Assembly: GCA_964587125.1 (NCBI GenBank)
Contig: CAZPKC010000007.1
Span: 1 to 64,000, forward strand
Length of the DNA stretch: 64,000 nt
Direction of reading: 5' to 3'
From: CAIXLI01 sp964587125
GTDB lineage: Bacteria; Pseudomonadota; Alphaproteobacteria; UBA9219
Numbering within the stretch: the stretch's first letter is position 1; the number at the start of each line of letters is the position of its first letter. The notes beneath the pieces are model-generated. The model was not told where the DNA came from and searched no databases. It saw only the letters and a program-made list of their open reading frames with translations. Both the position numbers and the translations under genes were made by a program. This document shows, in pieces, positions 8,565 through 17,378 of this stretch.

Positions 8565-10133
8565 ATGAGCTTCATCAACAAGCTTTCGATATCGACCAAA
8601 AACGGACTTTTCGGAATTCTGTTTTCCTTTATTTTCGGAATTACCGTCACCTGTACGATAAATCTGATTTTAAATCCGTATTTATTGAGCCGAGCGCAAG
8701 AACAAATTAACACCAATCTCGTTTTGGCGCGCACTATTGTTGAGTTGAAATATGGCACAAATTACAGCCTGAAAGACGATCATCTTCTTGTTGGCACGCA
8801 TGTGATCGATGAGGATATCAATCTGGTCGATCAAATCACCTCACTTTTCGGTAAAACCGGCGATGTCATGACGATATTCAAGGGCGACACCCGAATCTTG
8901 ACGAACATCAGGGATACCAAAACCGGCGCACGCGCCATCGGAACAAAACTTGCGACTGGCCCCGCCTATGATGCGGTTTTTCGCGAAAAGACGAAATATC
9001 AAGGCGACATCATGATTTTAGGCGAACCCTATCTCTCCGCCTATGATCCCATATTTGATAATAACGGGAAAGTTATCGGTATATTCTTTGTTGGAATAAA
9101 TAAGACGGCTGAACTTGCCATTATCACAAGGCTTGAGTTGATCATAGGCAGCGCGATCGCGCTTATCTCTGTGTTTATGGCCGGGGGAATTTGGACCATT
9201 TCCCGCTACCGCATGAAACCCCTTTTGAAAATGGTGAAGGTTGTGGAGTCTCTTCGCCAAGGGAACACAGAAGTCAACGTGCCTTCGCTGGAAAGAGGCG
9301 ATGAAATCGGAAAAATTGCTTATGCCATTCAAACCTTTAAAGACGACATCATCGAAAAAAAGCGCCTGCAGGAAGAACGGGCTCAAGCCGTCGATGCCTA
9401 TACAAAAAGAGCGGAAGAAATTATCCGGCTGCAAACGGAAAAACAGCAGGAAATGGAATCTAACGCTAAAAGAGCGGAGCAACTCATCGAAATGCAGACG
9501 GAAAGGGTCTATGAGCTCGCGCATAAAGAAAAAAGAACGAAGAGGCTTTTCGACCTTAATATGGATTTTGAAAAATCCGTGCAAAATACTCTCGGCCTGT
9601 TTTTGAAGGCCCAAACGGATTTAAACGAAACGGCAAAAGATATGTCGCTCAATGTCACGAAAGCGGCGACTGTCGTCCAATCGGCGGAATCTTCCATTAG
9701 TAACATTTCATCAAATACAAAATCGATCGCCGCCGCGACGGAAGAGCTCAAATCGTCGTCCGTCGAAATATCGCGGCAAACATCGAATTTTTCCGAATTT
9801 GCGAAGAGCACTTTGGAGGCGATCGAATCCATTCCCTTCGGCGTTGTCATGCCGATCCGCAACACACTGAATAAAATGGCAGAAATTTCCGTCGCTCTTG
9901 CGGGTCAAATAGAAAATCAGGGGACCGCAACCGCTGAAATCAGCCGCAACGTCAACGGCGTTGCCGATGAGGCTGAAAAGCTATTAATCGGCGTGTCCGG
10001 AGCGAAGAAAATTATGGATATCGCCGGAGCAAGATCGAAAAACGTTTTGGATGCGGCAAACTGTCTGGGCGCGCAATCGAGCGAACTTAACAAAACCGTC
10101 AAAGAATACTTGAAAAATACAAGTCGTATTTAA
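8565..10133 (+). CDS. Methyl-accepting chemotaxis-like protein lacking hairpin tip
   Basis: 522 residues. TM helix at 12-38; periplasmic single-Cache-like domain (about 40-185, ending YDPIFDNNGKVIGIFFVG); second TM at 190-210; HAMP (about 211-265, with ERGDEIGKIA); long coiled coil (265-335); then MCP-like helices (AAATEELKSSSVEISRQ and IENQGTATAEISRNV). The conserved tip that contacts CheA and CheW, normally containing IAxQTNLLALNAxIEAARAGE, is missing. SSVEISRQ runs via a short SIPFGVV stretch directly into the returning helix. AGGAGAG precedes the ATG. Family membership is clear; normal CheA control is doubtful. It could be a signalling-dead receptor or one with another output. No che genes are in the window. 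Confidence 0.85.
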   Translation: MSFINKLSISTKNGLFGILFSFIFGITVTCTINLILNPYLLSRAQEQINTNLVLARTIVELKYGTNYSLKDDHLLVGTHVIDEDINLVDQITSLFGKTGDVMTIFKGDTRILTNIRDTKTGARAIGTKLATGPAYDAVFREKTKYQGDIMILGEPYLSAYDPIFDNNGKVIGIFFVGINKTAELAIITRLELIIGSAIALISVFMAGGIWTISRYRMKPLLKMVKVVESLRQGNTEVNVPSLERGDEIGKIAYAIQTFKDDIIEKKRLQEERAQAVDAYTKRAEEIIRLQTEKQQEMESNAKRAEQLIEMQTERVYELAHKEKRTKRLFDLNMDFEKSVQNTLGLFLKAQTDLNETAKDMSLNVTKAATVVQSAESSISNISSNTKSIAAATEELKSSSVEISRQTSNFSEFAKSTLEAIESIPFGVVMPIRNTLNKMAEISVALAGQIENQGTATAEISRNVNGVADEAEKLLIGVSGAKKIMDIAGARSKNVLDAANCLGAQSSELNKTVKEYLKNTSRI

Positions 10134-10290
10134 TGGGCAAGATGCCAAATTTAATCATATCATAAGTCTCGCCAGAAATTTCTTTTCCTCCCTCACTCTT
10201 GTTGCTACTTTTTGTTTTCGTCTATGAGTTATGTAAATCCACACCATTTTTGACGAAAAAACTATTTGGATGCGTTGCGACGACCTTAGC

Positions 10291-10570
10291 CACGCCTTCG
10301 GCGTGTTGAGAACAGCGTATATGCGCCTTCGGCGCGATGCCTTGTGCCGAAAAAACGGCACTCCGCTCGGCAACAGATCGGGAAAGCTGAAATTCGCCTC
10401 CGCACAAAGCCAAGCGAATGGGTGCCAACCCACACCTAGCGAAGCCTGCAACGAAGGTATTTTTTTACCTCGGCTTTGCCGAGGCTCAACCCTTTGGTAC
10501 TACCAAAAGCTCAACTTGCGCGAAGCAGGTTGATGTGTGTGACAAACACGGGGTTGCGTGACAACGTCAC
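10291..10570. repeat. Cluster of short perfect hairpins
   Basis: Seven small inverted repeats with tiny loops in 280 bases: CACGCC-TTC-GGCGTG at 10291, GCGCC-TTC-GGCGC at 10323, TGCCG-A6-CGGCA at 10345, AGGTA-T6-TACCT at 10455, CCTCGGC-TTT-GCCGAGG at 10468, TTTGGT-ACT-ACCAAA at 10493, GTGAC-AAC-GTCAC at 10558. No convincing gene spans this block (10134-10647). It lies between the chemoreceptor stop and tRNA-Glu. A tandem TATTAGCC pair follows near 10580. Function unknown. Confidence 0.7.
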
Positions 10571-10607
10571 ACGATGGTATATTAGCCAAATATTAGCCAT
10601 GGATACG

Positions 10608-10630
10608 AAAAAACCGCCCTGCGGCGGCTT
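10608..10630 (-). terminator. Rho-independent terminator after tRNA-Glu
   Basis: Read on the minus strand, GCCGCC and GGCGG arms close a short loop and run into TTTTTT. It sits about 18 bases beyond the tRNA-Glu 3' end. Confidence 0.75.
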
Positions 10631-10647
10631 TATCTTATTGATTTAAT

Positions 10648-10723
10648 TGGCGTCCCCTACGGGATTTGAACCCGTGTTCTCACCGTGAGAGGGTGGTGTC
10701 CTGGGCCTCTAGACGAAGGGGAC
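10648..10723 (-). tRNA. tRNA-Glu (CTC)
   Basis: 76 bases with encoded CCA. The acceptor stem GTCCCCT pairs with AGGGGAC. The anticodon loop CTCTCAC gives CTC. The D arm and T arm (ACGGGTTCAAATCCCGT) are standard for tRNA-Glu. The outer anticodon-stem pair (27-43) appears to be a C-A mismatch. Confidence 0.93.
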
Positions 10724-10742
10724 GCATTAAAAAAAACATTTC

Positions 10743-11237
10743 CTACTTCTTGCGGAATTTGTCCAGACTGATGACTTCTCCGCGTTCTTCTTTTTTCTCG
10801 GCTTTCGCTCCGGCAGCCAATTCTTCGCTATTCGCCGCAGGCGCTTCCTTACCGCCGCCATCGACCGCCGGGCCGACCTCTCCGGCGTTCTGGAATTGCA
10901 AGGCGAAATTGACGGAAGGATCGGCGAACGTCGTAATCGCATCGATCGGCACGACCAGATTTTCCTTCACGTTGTTGAAACTGAGCGTGACATTGATGCA
11001 ATCGTCTTCCAGCTTGAGGCCGAAGAACTGGTATTGCAGAACGATCGTCATTTCCTCGGGATATTGCTTCTGCAAATACTCCGGAACCTTGACGCCCGAG
11101 AATTTCGTCAAAAACGTGATATAGAAATGATGATCGCCAGGCAATCCGTCGCGCGCGACCGTTTCCATGGTCTCGCGCACGACATCGCGCAAAGCAGCCT
11201 CGATCATCAAATCGTAACGGAGTAAATCTTCGCTCAT
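10743..11237 (-). CDS. sspB: SspB-family ClpXP adaptor
   Basis: 164 residues from ATG 11237; a GTG two codons upstream (11243) is an alternative start. The N-terminal domain (1-115: DLLRYDLMIEAALRDVV, FYITFLT, PEEMTIVLQYQFF, FNNVKENLVVPIDAI) matches the alphaproteobacterial SspB fold that captures ssrA-tagged or other substrates. An acidic/alanine-rich linker leads to a short basic C-terminal tail (ISLDKFRKK) like the ClpX-binding peptide. Role: delivering substrates to ClpXP. The tRNA-Glu gene lies 20 bases downstream, and the PH-domain gene is 75 bases upstream on the same strand. Confidence 0.85.
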   Translation of the reverse strand: MSEDLLRYDLMIEAALRDVVRETMETVARDGLPGDHHFYITFLTKFSGVKVPEYLQKQYPEEMTIVLQYQFFGLKLEDDCINVTLSFNNVKENLVVPIDAITTFADPSVNFALQFQNAGEVGPAVDGGGKEAPAANSEELAAGAKAEKKEERGEVISLDKFRKK

Positions 11238-11312
11238 TTTCACAACATAAAAAAGGTCATGGTTTCTGATAGCAAGGGAAATGCATTCTGTATAGTGCGC
11301 TGAAAAAATTTG

Positions 11313-11816
11313 TTACTTGCCTCCGTGTTCCAAAACATCCATCAAGGCGCGCTGAAAAAGTTGGGGGTTCGAAACGACGTCAAACGGCGAAATATCGCCC
11401 CCTGCCCCATGCACCAAAATCGTGCCGTAGCCGAGGAGTCGCCCCATCACCGTCTGGTCGAAATTTACGCCCGTAACGCGGTTAATCATAATCTCGAAGG
11501 TCGCGCGCGAAATAAAGCCGTATTTTGCGATAAGCCTTCTGTTGGTGATCGCAAGTTCCGTCGACGATTGCTTGACCAATGCGCCGAGCAAAAGGCCGAA
11601 TCCGGTCAGCGAAAAAACCATAGCGACGCCCGCAAGGGCGCGCCCCATCATCATAAATTGTTCTCCGAATATCGCGCCGACGATGTCATAGCTGTAAAAT
11701 CCGACAAGCCCTCCTGCGGCTGCGAAGAACATGCCCGGGATAAAAATAATCCAATGGAGCGTCGCAATATGAACGACACGCTCGTCGGGAAGCAGCATTT
11801 TATTTACATAGGACAT
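11313..11816 (-). CDS. Bacterial PH-domain membrane protein
   Basis: 167 residues. Two hydrophobic segments (about 22-45 and 60-84) form a hairpin in the membrane. A bacterial PH-like domain (bPH_2/DUF304 type) follows, from TELAITNRRLIAKYGFISR to the C-terminus. The ITNRRL start and the VTGVNFDQTVMGRLLGYGTI block are characteristic. Molecular function is unknown for the family. It follows trxB by 30 bases on the same strand and probably shares its transcript. Confidence 0.8.
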   Translation of the reverse strand: MSYVNKMLLPDERVVHIATLHWIIFIPGMFFAAAGGLVGFYSYDIVGAIFGEQFMMMGRALAGVAMVFSLTGFGLLLGALVKQSSTELAITNRRLIAKYGFISRATFEIMINRVTGVNFDQTVMGRLLGYGTILVHGAGGDISPFDVVSNPQLFQRALMDVLEHGGK

Positions 11817-11846
11817 AAGAGACGCTCCCCGTTTGGGTTGATCCGG

Positions 11847-12812
11847 TTAATGAGAACGGCTGGAGTCTTCCTGCGCCGCCAGAAATTTTTCGGCTTCCAG
11901 CGCCGCCATACACCCCATGCCCGCCGCCGTGACGGCCTGACGATACGCCTTATCTTTAACGTCGCCAGCGGCAAAAACGCCTTCAACATTGGTCGCCGTG
12001 CCGTCGGGCTTCGTCAGCAAATATCCTTCGGCGTCCATTGCAAGTTTGCCTTCGAAGATTTTCGTCGCCGGATCGTGGCCGATGGCGATAAACAGGCCTG
12101 CGGCAGGAATAACCCTCGTCTGATTGGTTTTGACGTTTTTCACGCGCACGCCCGTGACGGAAAGAACCGGTTTTTCGTCGCCAATAATTTCATCTACCAC
12201 GCTGTCCCACGCGACGGCGATTTTCGGATGATTAAGCACACGGTCGTGGAGAATCTTTTCACCGCGAAACGAATCGCGGCGATGGATAAGCGTGACCTTG
12301 GTCGCAAAATTGGTCAAATACAAAGCTTCCTCAAGCGCGGTGTTCCCGCCGCCAACAACGCAGACTTCTTTGCCGCGATAAAAGAATCCGTCGCACGTAG
12401 CACATCCAGAAACGCCGAAGCCCTGAAACTTTTTCTCGCTTGGAATGCCCAACCAGCGCGCCTGCGCGCCCGTCGCGATAATCACCGCGTCGGCCTTGAA
12501 AACATCGCCGGATTCCCCCTTGCAGACGAAAGGACGGCGGCTGAAATCGACCTCGGTAATCATATCGGAAAGAAGCACGGTTCCTACACGCGCTGCCTGC
12601 GCCGCCATTTGCTCGACAAGCCACGGCCCTTGCACGGGCTCGGCAAAGCCCGGAAAATTTTCGACTTCGGTCGTGATCGTCAACTGGCCGCCCGGTTGCA
12701 TTCCCTGAGCCAAAAGAGGCTTTAAATTCGCGCGCGACGCGTAAATCGCCGCCGTATAGCCAGCAGGGCCTGCACCGATGATAAGAACTTTGGTGGTATG
12801 CGTCGTGGACAT
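11847..12812 (-). CDS. trxB: Thioredoxin-disulfide reductase
   Basis: 321 residues, a cytoplasmic flavoprotein passing electrons from NADPH to thioredoxin. Landmarks: N-terminal FAD loop GAGPAGYTAAIYASRA, redox-active CATC near residue 137, NADPH loop GGGNTALEEAL, and the C-terminal FAD motif GVFAAGDVKDKAYRQ. Length fits the family. It is the first gene of a likely unit with the PH-domain protein and sspB, and is divergent from the glycyl-tRNA synthetase with about 220 AT-rich bases between them. Confidence 0.96.
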   Translation of the reverse strand: MSTTHTTKVLIIGAGPAGYTAAIYASRANLKPLLAQGMQPGGQLTITTEVENFPGFAEPVQGPWLVEQMAAQAARVGTVLLSDMITEVDFSRRPFVCKGESGDVFKADAVIIATGAQARWLGIPSEKKFQGFGVSGCATCDGFFYRGKEVCVVGGGNTALEEALYLTNFATKVTLIHRRDSFRGEKILHDRVLNHPKIAVAWDSVVDEIIGDEKPVLSVTGVRVKNVKTNQTRVIPAAGLFIAIGHDPATKIFEGKLAMDAEGYLLTKPDGTATNVEGVFAAGDVKDKAYRQAVTAAGMGCMAALEAEKFLAAQEDSSRSH

Positions 12813-13030
12813 GCGATTATCCTTAACCCTAAAGAACCCGAAGTTTGACTATACTCAACGCGCCCCAAGAATTAGCAAGCTGTTTTGCGAAGGCCTACGC
12901 AAAAAAAAGCCCTTTTTTTGACATAATAATCAAAAAAATATCTCTTTTTTCACGTTTCCAAAGGCCTTTCCTGTGCTAGAAAGCAGCACGTTTTGTTTTT
13001 CACTGAATACCGCAATAGGTTGATTTCATT

Positions 13031-14662
13031 ATGGCAGAGCCAGAAACTTCTTTGATGAACCGCCTTGTTTCCCTGTCCAAAAGGCGCGGGTTTGTTTATC
13101 CCGCTTCCGAAATTTACGGGGGATTGAACGGTTTCTGGGATTTCGGGCCTTTGGGCACGCAGCTCAAAAACAACCTGCGCGACGCGTGGTGGCGCGCAAT
13201 GGTTGAATGTCCACCGCTCGGCCCCGACAACGAGCCGCTTTCTATCGTCGGCATCGACACCTCGATCATCCAGCATCCGAAAACGTGGGAAGCTTCGGGA
13301 CACGTGGCGGGGTTTGCCGATCTTATGGTTGATTGCAGAGAGACCAAAAACCGCTACCGCGCCGACCATATTTCATGCTTCGAAATAAGAACACAAGATT
13401 CAGAAGGTGCTTGGTCAAATTTTGCATTGATGAGTGGAGTTGAGGGGGATGAAAATAAGTTATCAAAACTCGAAAAGAAAATTAAAAAGATAACGCATGG
13501 AAAGACATCAAATAAAGCTGTCGTTATTGAAAAATCTTTTACACACGCGCTTGTGATGATCCCTCTCGATCGATTTTTAAAAAATGAAGAAGTTGATGGC
13601 GTTCTTCATACAATAGCATATACGGACTTATCACCCGAAGAACGCGCAAAAGTCATCGGCCCCGATGCGGAAAATCCGGGCACTCTGACGGAACCTCGCG
13701 CGTTCAATTTGATGTTCAATTCCTATGTCGGCGTTTTCCAAAACGAGGATTCCAAAGTCTATCTTCGCCCCGAAACGGCACAGGGGATTTTCCTGCAATA
13801 CAAAAACATTCTCGACACCTCGCGCGTTCGTCCGCCGTTCGGCGTCGCGCAGGTCGGGAAGTCGTTCCGCAACGAAGTCACGCCCCGCAATTTCATTTTC
13901 CGCACGCGCGAATTCGAGCAGATGGAGATGGAATTCTTCGTGCCTCCCGAAGACGGCATGAAATGGTACGAGTTCTGGGTCGCGCAGCGCCTCAAATGGT
14001 GGGAAGAGCAAGGCGTCAGCAAAACAAATCTTTTCCGCCACGAAATTCCGGATGCCGATCGTTCGTTCTACTCCGCCGCGACTTCCGACATCGAATACAA
14101 ATATCCGTTCACGGCTCCGGGCTTCGGCGAACTCGAAGGCGTCGCGTACCGTACCGATTACGACCTCAAACAGCATCAAAAATTCAGCAACACAAATCTC
14201 GAATACGTCGATCAGGAAAATAAACGCCGGTATATCCCTCATGTGATCGAACCGGCGAGCGGCCTGACACGCGGCGTTCTTGTGCTTCTTTGCGAGGCAT
14301 ATCAATACGATGAAAGCCGTCCTTCACCTGAATGGCTCAAGCTGAAACCGAGCCTTGCGCCCATTAAGGCGGGCATATTTCCGCTCGTCAACAAAGACGG
14401 CATGCCCGAAGTCGCCGAGAAGCTTTATCTCGATTTGCGCCAAAAATTCATGTGCCAGTACGACGCCAAGCAAAGCATCGGCAAGCGCTACGCGCGCATG
14501 GACGAAGCGGGCACTCCTTTCTGCATCACGATCGACGGCGACACACTGAGCGAGAAAAGCGATAATTACGAAACAGTCACCGTCCGAAACCGCGACACGG
14601 CGCAACAGGAACGCATCGCTCTTTCCCAAGTCCAATCTTACCTATCAACAAAACTGTCATAA
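13031..14662 (+). CDS. glyQS: Glycyl-tRNA synthetase, single-chain dimeric type
   Basis: 543 residues, class II synthetase of the alpha2 kind (as in Thermus, mycobacteria, archaea and eukaryotes), not the GlyQ/GlyS tetramer usual in alphaproteobacteria. Markers: RRGFVYPASEIYGG, WDFGPLG, motif 2 FRNEVTPRNFIFRTREFEQMEMEFF region, RPETAQGIF, GLTRGVL and a C-terminal anticodon-binding domain. Between the motif 1 region and LTEPRAFNLMF lies a block (about 13380-13640) with 32-33% GC in two hand-counted 60-base lines, against 57% for one line further on. This suggests a separate origin for that block or locally relaxed codon use. ppdK follows after 12 bases. Confidence 0.94.
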   Translation: MAEPETSLMNRLVSLSKRRGFVYPASEIYGGLNGFWDFGPLGTQLKNNLRDAWWRAMVECPPLGPDNEPLSIVGIDTSIIQHPKTWEASGHVAGFADLMVDCRETKNRYRADHISCFEIRTQDSEGAWSNFALMSGVEGDENKLSKLEKKIKKITHGKTSNKAVVIEKSFTHALVMIPLDRFLKNEEVDGVLHTIAYTDLSPEERAKVIGPDAENPGTLTEPRAFNLMFNSYVGVFQNEDSKVYLRPETAQGIFLQYKNILDTSRVRPPFGVAQVGKSFRNEVTPRNFIFRTREFEQMEMEFFVPPEDGMKWYEFWVAQRLKWWEEQGVSKTNLFRHEIPDADRSFYSAATSDIEYKYPFTAPGFGELEGVAYRTDYDLKQHQKFSNTNLEYVDQENKRRYIPHVIEPASGLTRGVLVLLCEAYQYDESRPSPEWLKLKPSLAPIKAGIFPLVNKDGMPEVAEKLYLDLRQKFMCQYDAKQSIGKRYARMDEAGTPFCITIDGDTLSEKSDNYETVTVRNRDTAQQERIALSQVQSYLSTKLS

Positions 14663-14674
14663 CAAGAGGCCAAC

Positions 14675-17371
14675 ATGACTACGAAAAAATGGGTTTATTG
14701 TTTTGGAAACGGCAAAGCCGAAGGCCGCGCCGATATGCGCAATCTTTTGGGCGGCAAAGGCGCAGGGCTTGCCGAAATGTCGAATTTAGGACTTCCGGTT
14801 CCTCCGGGATTCACCGCGACGACGGATGTTTGCACGCATTATTACGCGAACGGAAACACCTACCCTAGCGATCTAAAGGCTCAGGTCGATGTGGCCTTGG
14901 CGGAAGTCGAAAAGACCGTCGGCGCGAAATTCGGCGACGCGAAGAACCCGCTGCTTGTTTCGGTTCGCTCGGGCGCACGCGCATCGATGCCCGGCATGAT
15001 GGATACCGTTTTGAATCTGGGCCTGAACAAGGAAACAGTCGAGGGCTTAAAGAAGCAAAGCGGCAATCCGCGGTTCGCCTACGACAGCTACCGCCGCTTC
15101 ATCCAGATGTATTCGAATGTCGTCCTCGGCCTCGAACACCATTTATTCGAGGAGGTGATAGAGGACGTCAAGCGCGCAAAGGATTATACGCTTGATACGC
15201 AGGTCACGGCGGAAGATTGGCAAGAAGTCATCGTGGCCTATCTGGAAACCGTGAAAAAACATCACGGCAAGCCGTTCCCGCAGGATGTGCATGAGCAGTT
15301 GTGGGGCGCGATCGGCGCCGTGTTCGGTTCATGGATGAATCCACGCGCCGTTACGTACCGCAAGCTGAACGACATCCCCGCCGATTGGGGCACGGCGGTC
15401 AACGTTCAGGCGATGGTTTTCGGCAACCGTGGCGACGATTGCTGCACTGGCGTCGCTTTCACGCGCAATCCCTCGACGGGAGAAAATGCATTCTACGGCG
15501 AATACCTCGTCAACGCGCAGGGCGAAGACGTCGTGGCCGGAATCCGCACGCCGCAAAACCTTACGGTCAAGGGAAAGCAGGAGCAAGGCTCCAAGCTTCC
15601 GGCGATGGAAGAAGTCATGCCGCAGGTTTTCGCGCAGCTCAATAACGTGCGGCTCAAGCTTGAAAAACACTACCGCGACATGCAGGACATCGAATTCACG
15701 GTTCAGCAGGGCAAGCTTTACATGCTTCAAACCCGCACGGGCAAGCGCACGGCAGCGGCGGCTTTGAAAGTCGCCGTCGATATGGTCAAGGACAAGGTCA
15801 TCGACGAAAAAGAAGCGATCAAGCGCATCGATCCGAAATCGCTCGATCAGTTGTTACATCCGACGCTCGACCCCAAAGCGAAAAAGAAAGTCGTCGCCAA
15901 AGGCCTTCCCGCTTCTCCCGGCGCGGCTTCGGGCAAAGTCGTTTTTAACGCCGACGAGGCCGAAGAATTGACGAACAACGGCCAGAAAGTCATCCTCTGC
16001 CGCGTCGAAACAAGCCCCGAAGACATTCACGGCATGCATGCCGCCAAGGGCATCGTCACGAGTCGCGGCGGTATGACAAGCCACGCGGCGGTCGTCGCGC
16101 GCGGCATGGGCCGCGCGTGCGTCGCGGGCGCAGGCGATCTGCACATGGATTACGCCAAGCAGCAAATGACCGTGAAAGACGTCACGATCAAGGCAGGCGA
16201 TATCATCACGATCGACGGTTCGACCGGCGAAGTGATGCTCGGCGAAATTCCGACGGTTCAACCTGAATTGTCGGGAGATTTCGGCACGCTGATGGGATGG
16301 GCCGATAAAATCCGCCGTTTGAAAGTTCGCGCCAATGCCGAAACGCCTCTTGACGCGCGCACGGCGCGCAAGTTTGGCGCTCAGGGCATCGGCTTGTGCC
16401 GCACGGAACATATGTTCTTCGACACCGACCGCATCACCTCGATGCGCGAAATGATTATCGCGGACGACGAACAAGGCCGCCGCGCGGCTTTGGCGAAATT
16501 GCAACCGATTCAGGTGAAAGATTTCATCGACCTGTTTACGATCATGGAAGGCCTGCCGGTTACGATCCGCCTTCTTGACCCGCCTTTGCACGAATTTTTG
16601 CCGCATGAGGAAGCCGAAATCGCGGCTGTGGCCGCAGGCGCAGGCGTTTCTCCCGATAAAGTGAGAAAGCGCACGCACGCGCTTCACGAAGCGAACCCGA
16701 TGCTGGGGCATCGCGGCTGCCGTCTTGGCATTTCCTATCCGGAAATATACGAGATGCAGGCGAGGGCGATTTTCCTTGCCACGGTCGAAATGGCCAAAAA
16801 TGGCAAGGATATTACGCCCGAAGTCATGATCCCGCTCGTCGCGACCAAAAAGGAGTTCGACATCCTGAAAGCGATGATCGACCGCGTCGCCGGAGAAGTT
16901 TCGAAGGATTCCGGCGTGAAGCTTCATTATCTCGTCGGCACGATGATCGAATTGCCGCGCGCCGCCCTTCGCGCCGGAGAAATCGCCGAAACCGCGCAGT
17001 TCTTCAGCTTCGGCACGAACGATCTGACGCAAACGACGTTCGGCCTTTCCCGCGACGACGCCGCGACTTTCCTTCCCGATTATTACAAGGCGAACGTTTT
17101 CGAACACGATCCTTTCGCGACGCTCGATCAGGAAGGTGTGGGCGAATTAATCCAGATTGCGGCGGAACGCGGCCGCAAGACGCGCAAGGACATCAAGCTT
17201 GGGATTTGCGGCGAACACGGCGGAGATTCCGAATCCGTTAAGTTCTGCCACCGCGCTGGGCTCGATTACGTTTCGTGTTCGCCCTATCGCGTGCCGATCG
17301 CCCGCCTCGCAGCGGCTCAGGCCGCGATTGAAAGCGATGCCGACGTTCAGGCGCGCAAGAACGCGGCATAA
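14675..17371 (+). CDS. ppdK: Pyruvate, phosphate dikinase
   Basis: 898 residues, full length for the family. It interconverts pyruvate, ATP and phosphate with PEP, AMP and PPi. N-terminal ATP-grasp part (KWVYCFGNG, LLGGKGAGLAEM, VSVRSGARASMPGMMDT); central swivelling domain with the phospho-His in GGMTSHAAVVARG; C-terminal PEP/pyruvate TIM barrel with GCRLGI, GTNDLTQTTFG and the acid/base Cys in GICGEHGGD. It lies 12 bases after the glycyl-tRNA synthetase stop, probably co-transcribed. Its end is 7 bases from the convergent dgt stop. Confidence 0.96.
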   Translation: MTTKKWVYCFGNGKAEGRADMRNLLGGKGAGLAEMSNLGLPVPPGFTATTDVCTHYYANGNTYPSDLKAQVDVALAEVEKTVGAKFGDAKNPLLVSVRSGARASMPGMMDTVLNLGLNKETVEGLKKQSGNPRFAYDSYRRFIQMYSNVVLGLEHHLFEEVIEDVKRAKDYTLDTQVTAEDWQEVIVAYLETVKKHHGKPFPQDVHEQLWGAIGAVFGSWMNPRAVTYRKLNDIPADWGTAVNVQAMVFGNRGDDCCTGVAFTRNPSTGENAFYGEYLVNAQGEDVVAGIRTPQNLTVKGKQEQGSKLPAMEEVMPQVFAQLNNVRLKLEKHYRDMQDIEFTVQQGKLYMLQTRTGKRTAAAALKVAVDMVKDKVIDEKEAIKRIDPKSLDQLLHPTLDPKAKKKVVAKGLPASPGAASGKVVFNADEAEELTNNGQKVILCRVETSPEDIHGMHAAKGIVTSRGGMTSHAAVVARGMGRACVAGAGDLHMDYAKQQMTVKDVTIKAGDIITIDGSTGEVMLGEIPTVQPELSGDFGTLMGWADKIRRLKVRANAETPLDARTARKFGAQGIGLCRTEHMFFDTDRITSMREMIIADDEQGRRAALAKLQPIQVKDFIDLFTIMEGLPVTIRLLDPPLHEFLPHEEAEIAAVAAGAGVSPDKVRKRTHALHEANPMLGHRGCRLGISYPEIYEMQARAIFLATVEMAKNGKDITPEVMIPLVATKKEFDILKAMIDRVAGEVSKDSGVKLHYLVGTMIELPRAALRAGEIAETAQFFSFGTNDLTQTTFGLSRDDAATFLPDYYKANVFEHDPFATLDQEGVGELIQIAAERGRKTRKDIKLGICGEHGGDSESVKFCHRAGLDYVSCSPYRVPIARLAAAQAAIESDADVQARKNAA

Positions 17372-17378
17372 GACGATT

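Noticed and set aside
10155..10533. Open frames of 87-98 codons on both strands of the hairpin region
   Set aside because: No ribosome site, sequence composition shaped by the inverted repeats, and no domain pattern. The DNA structure explains the frames better.
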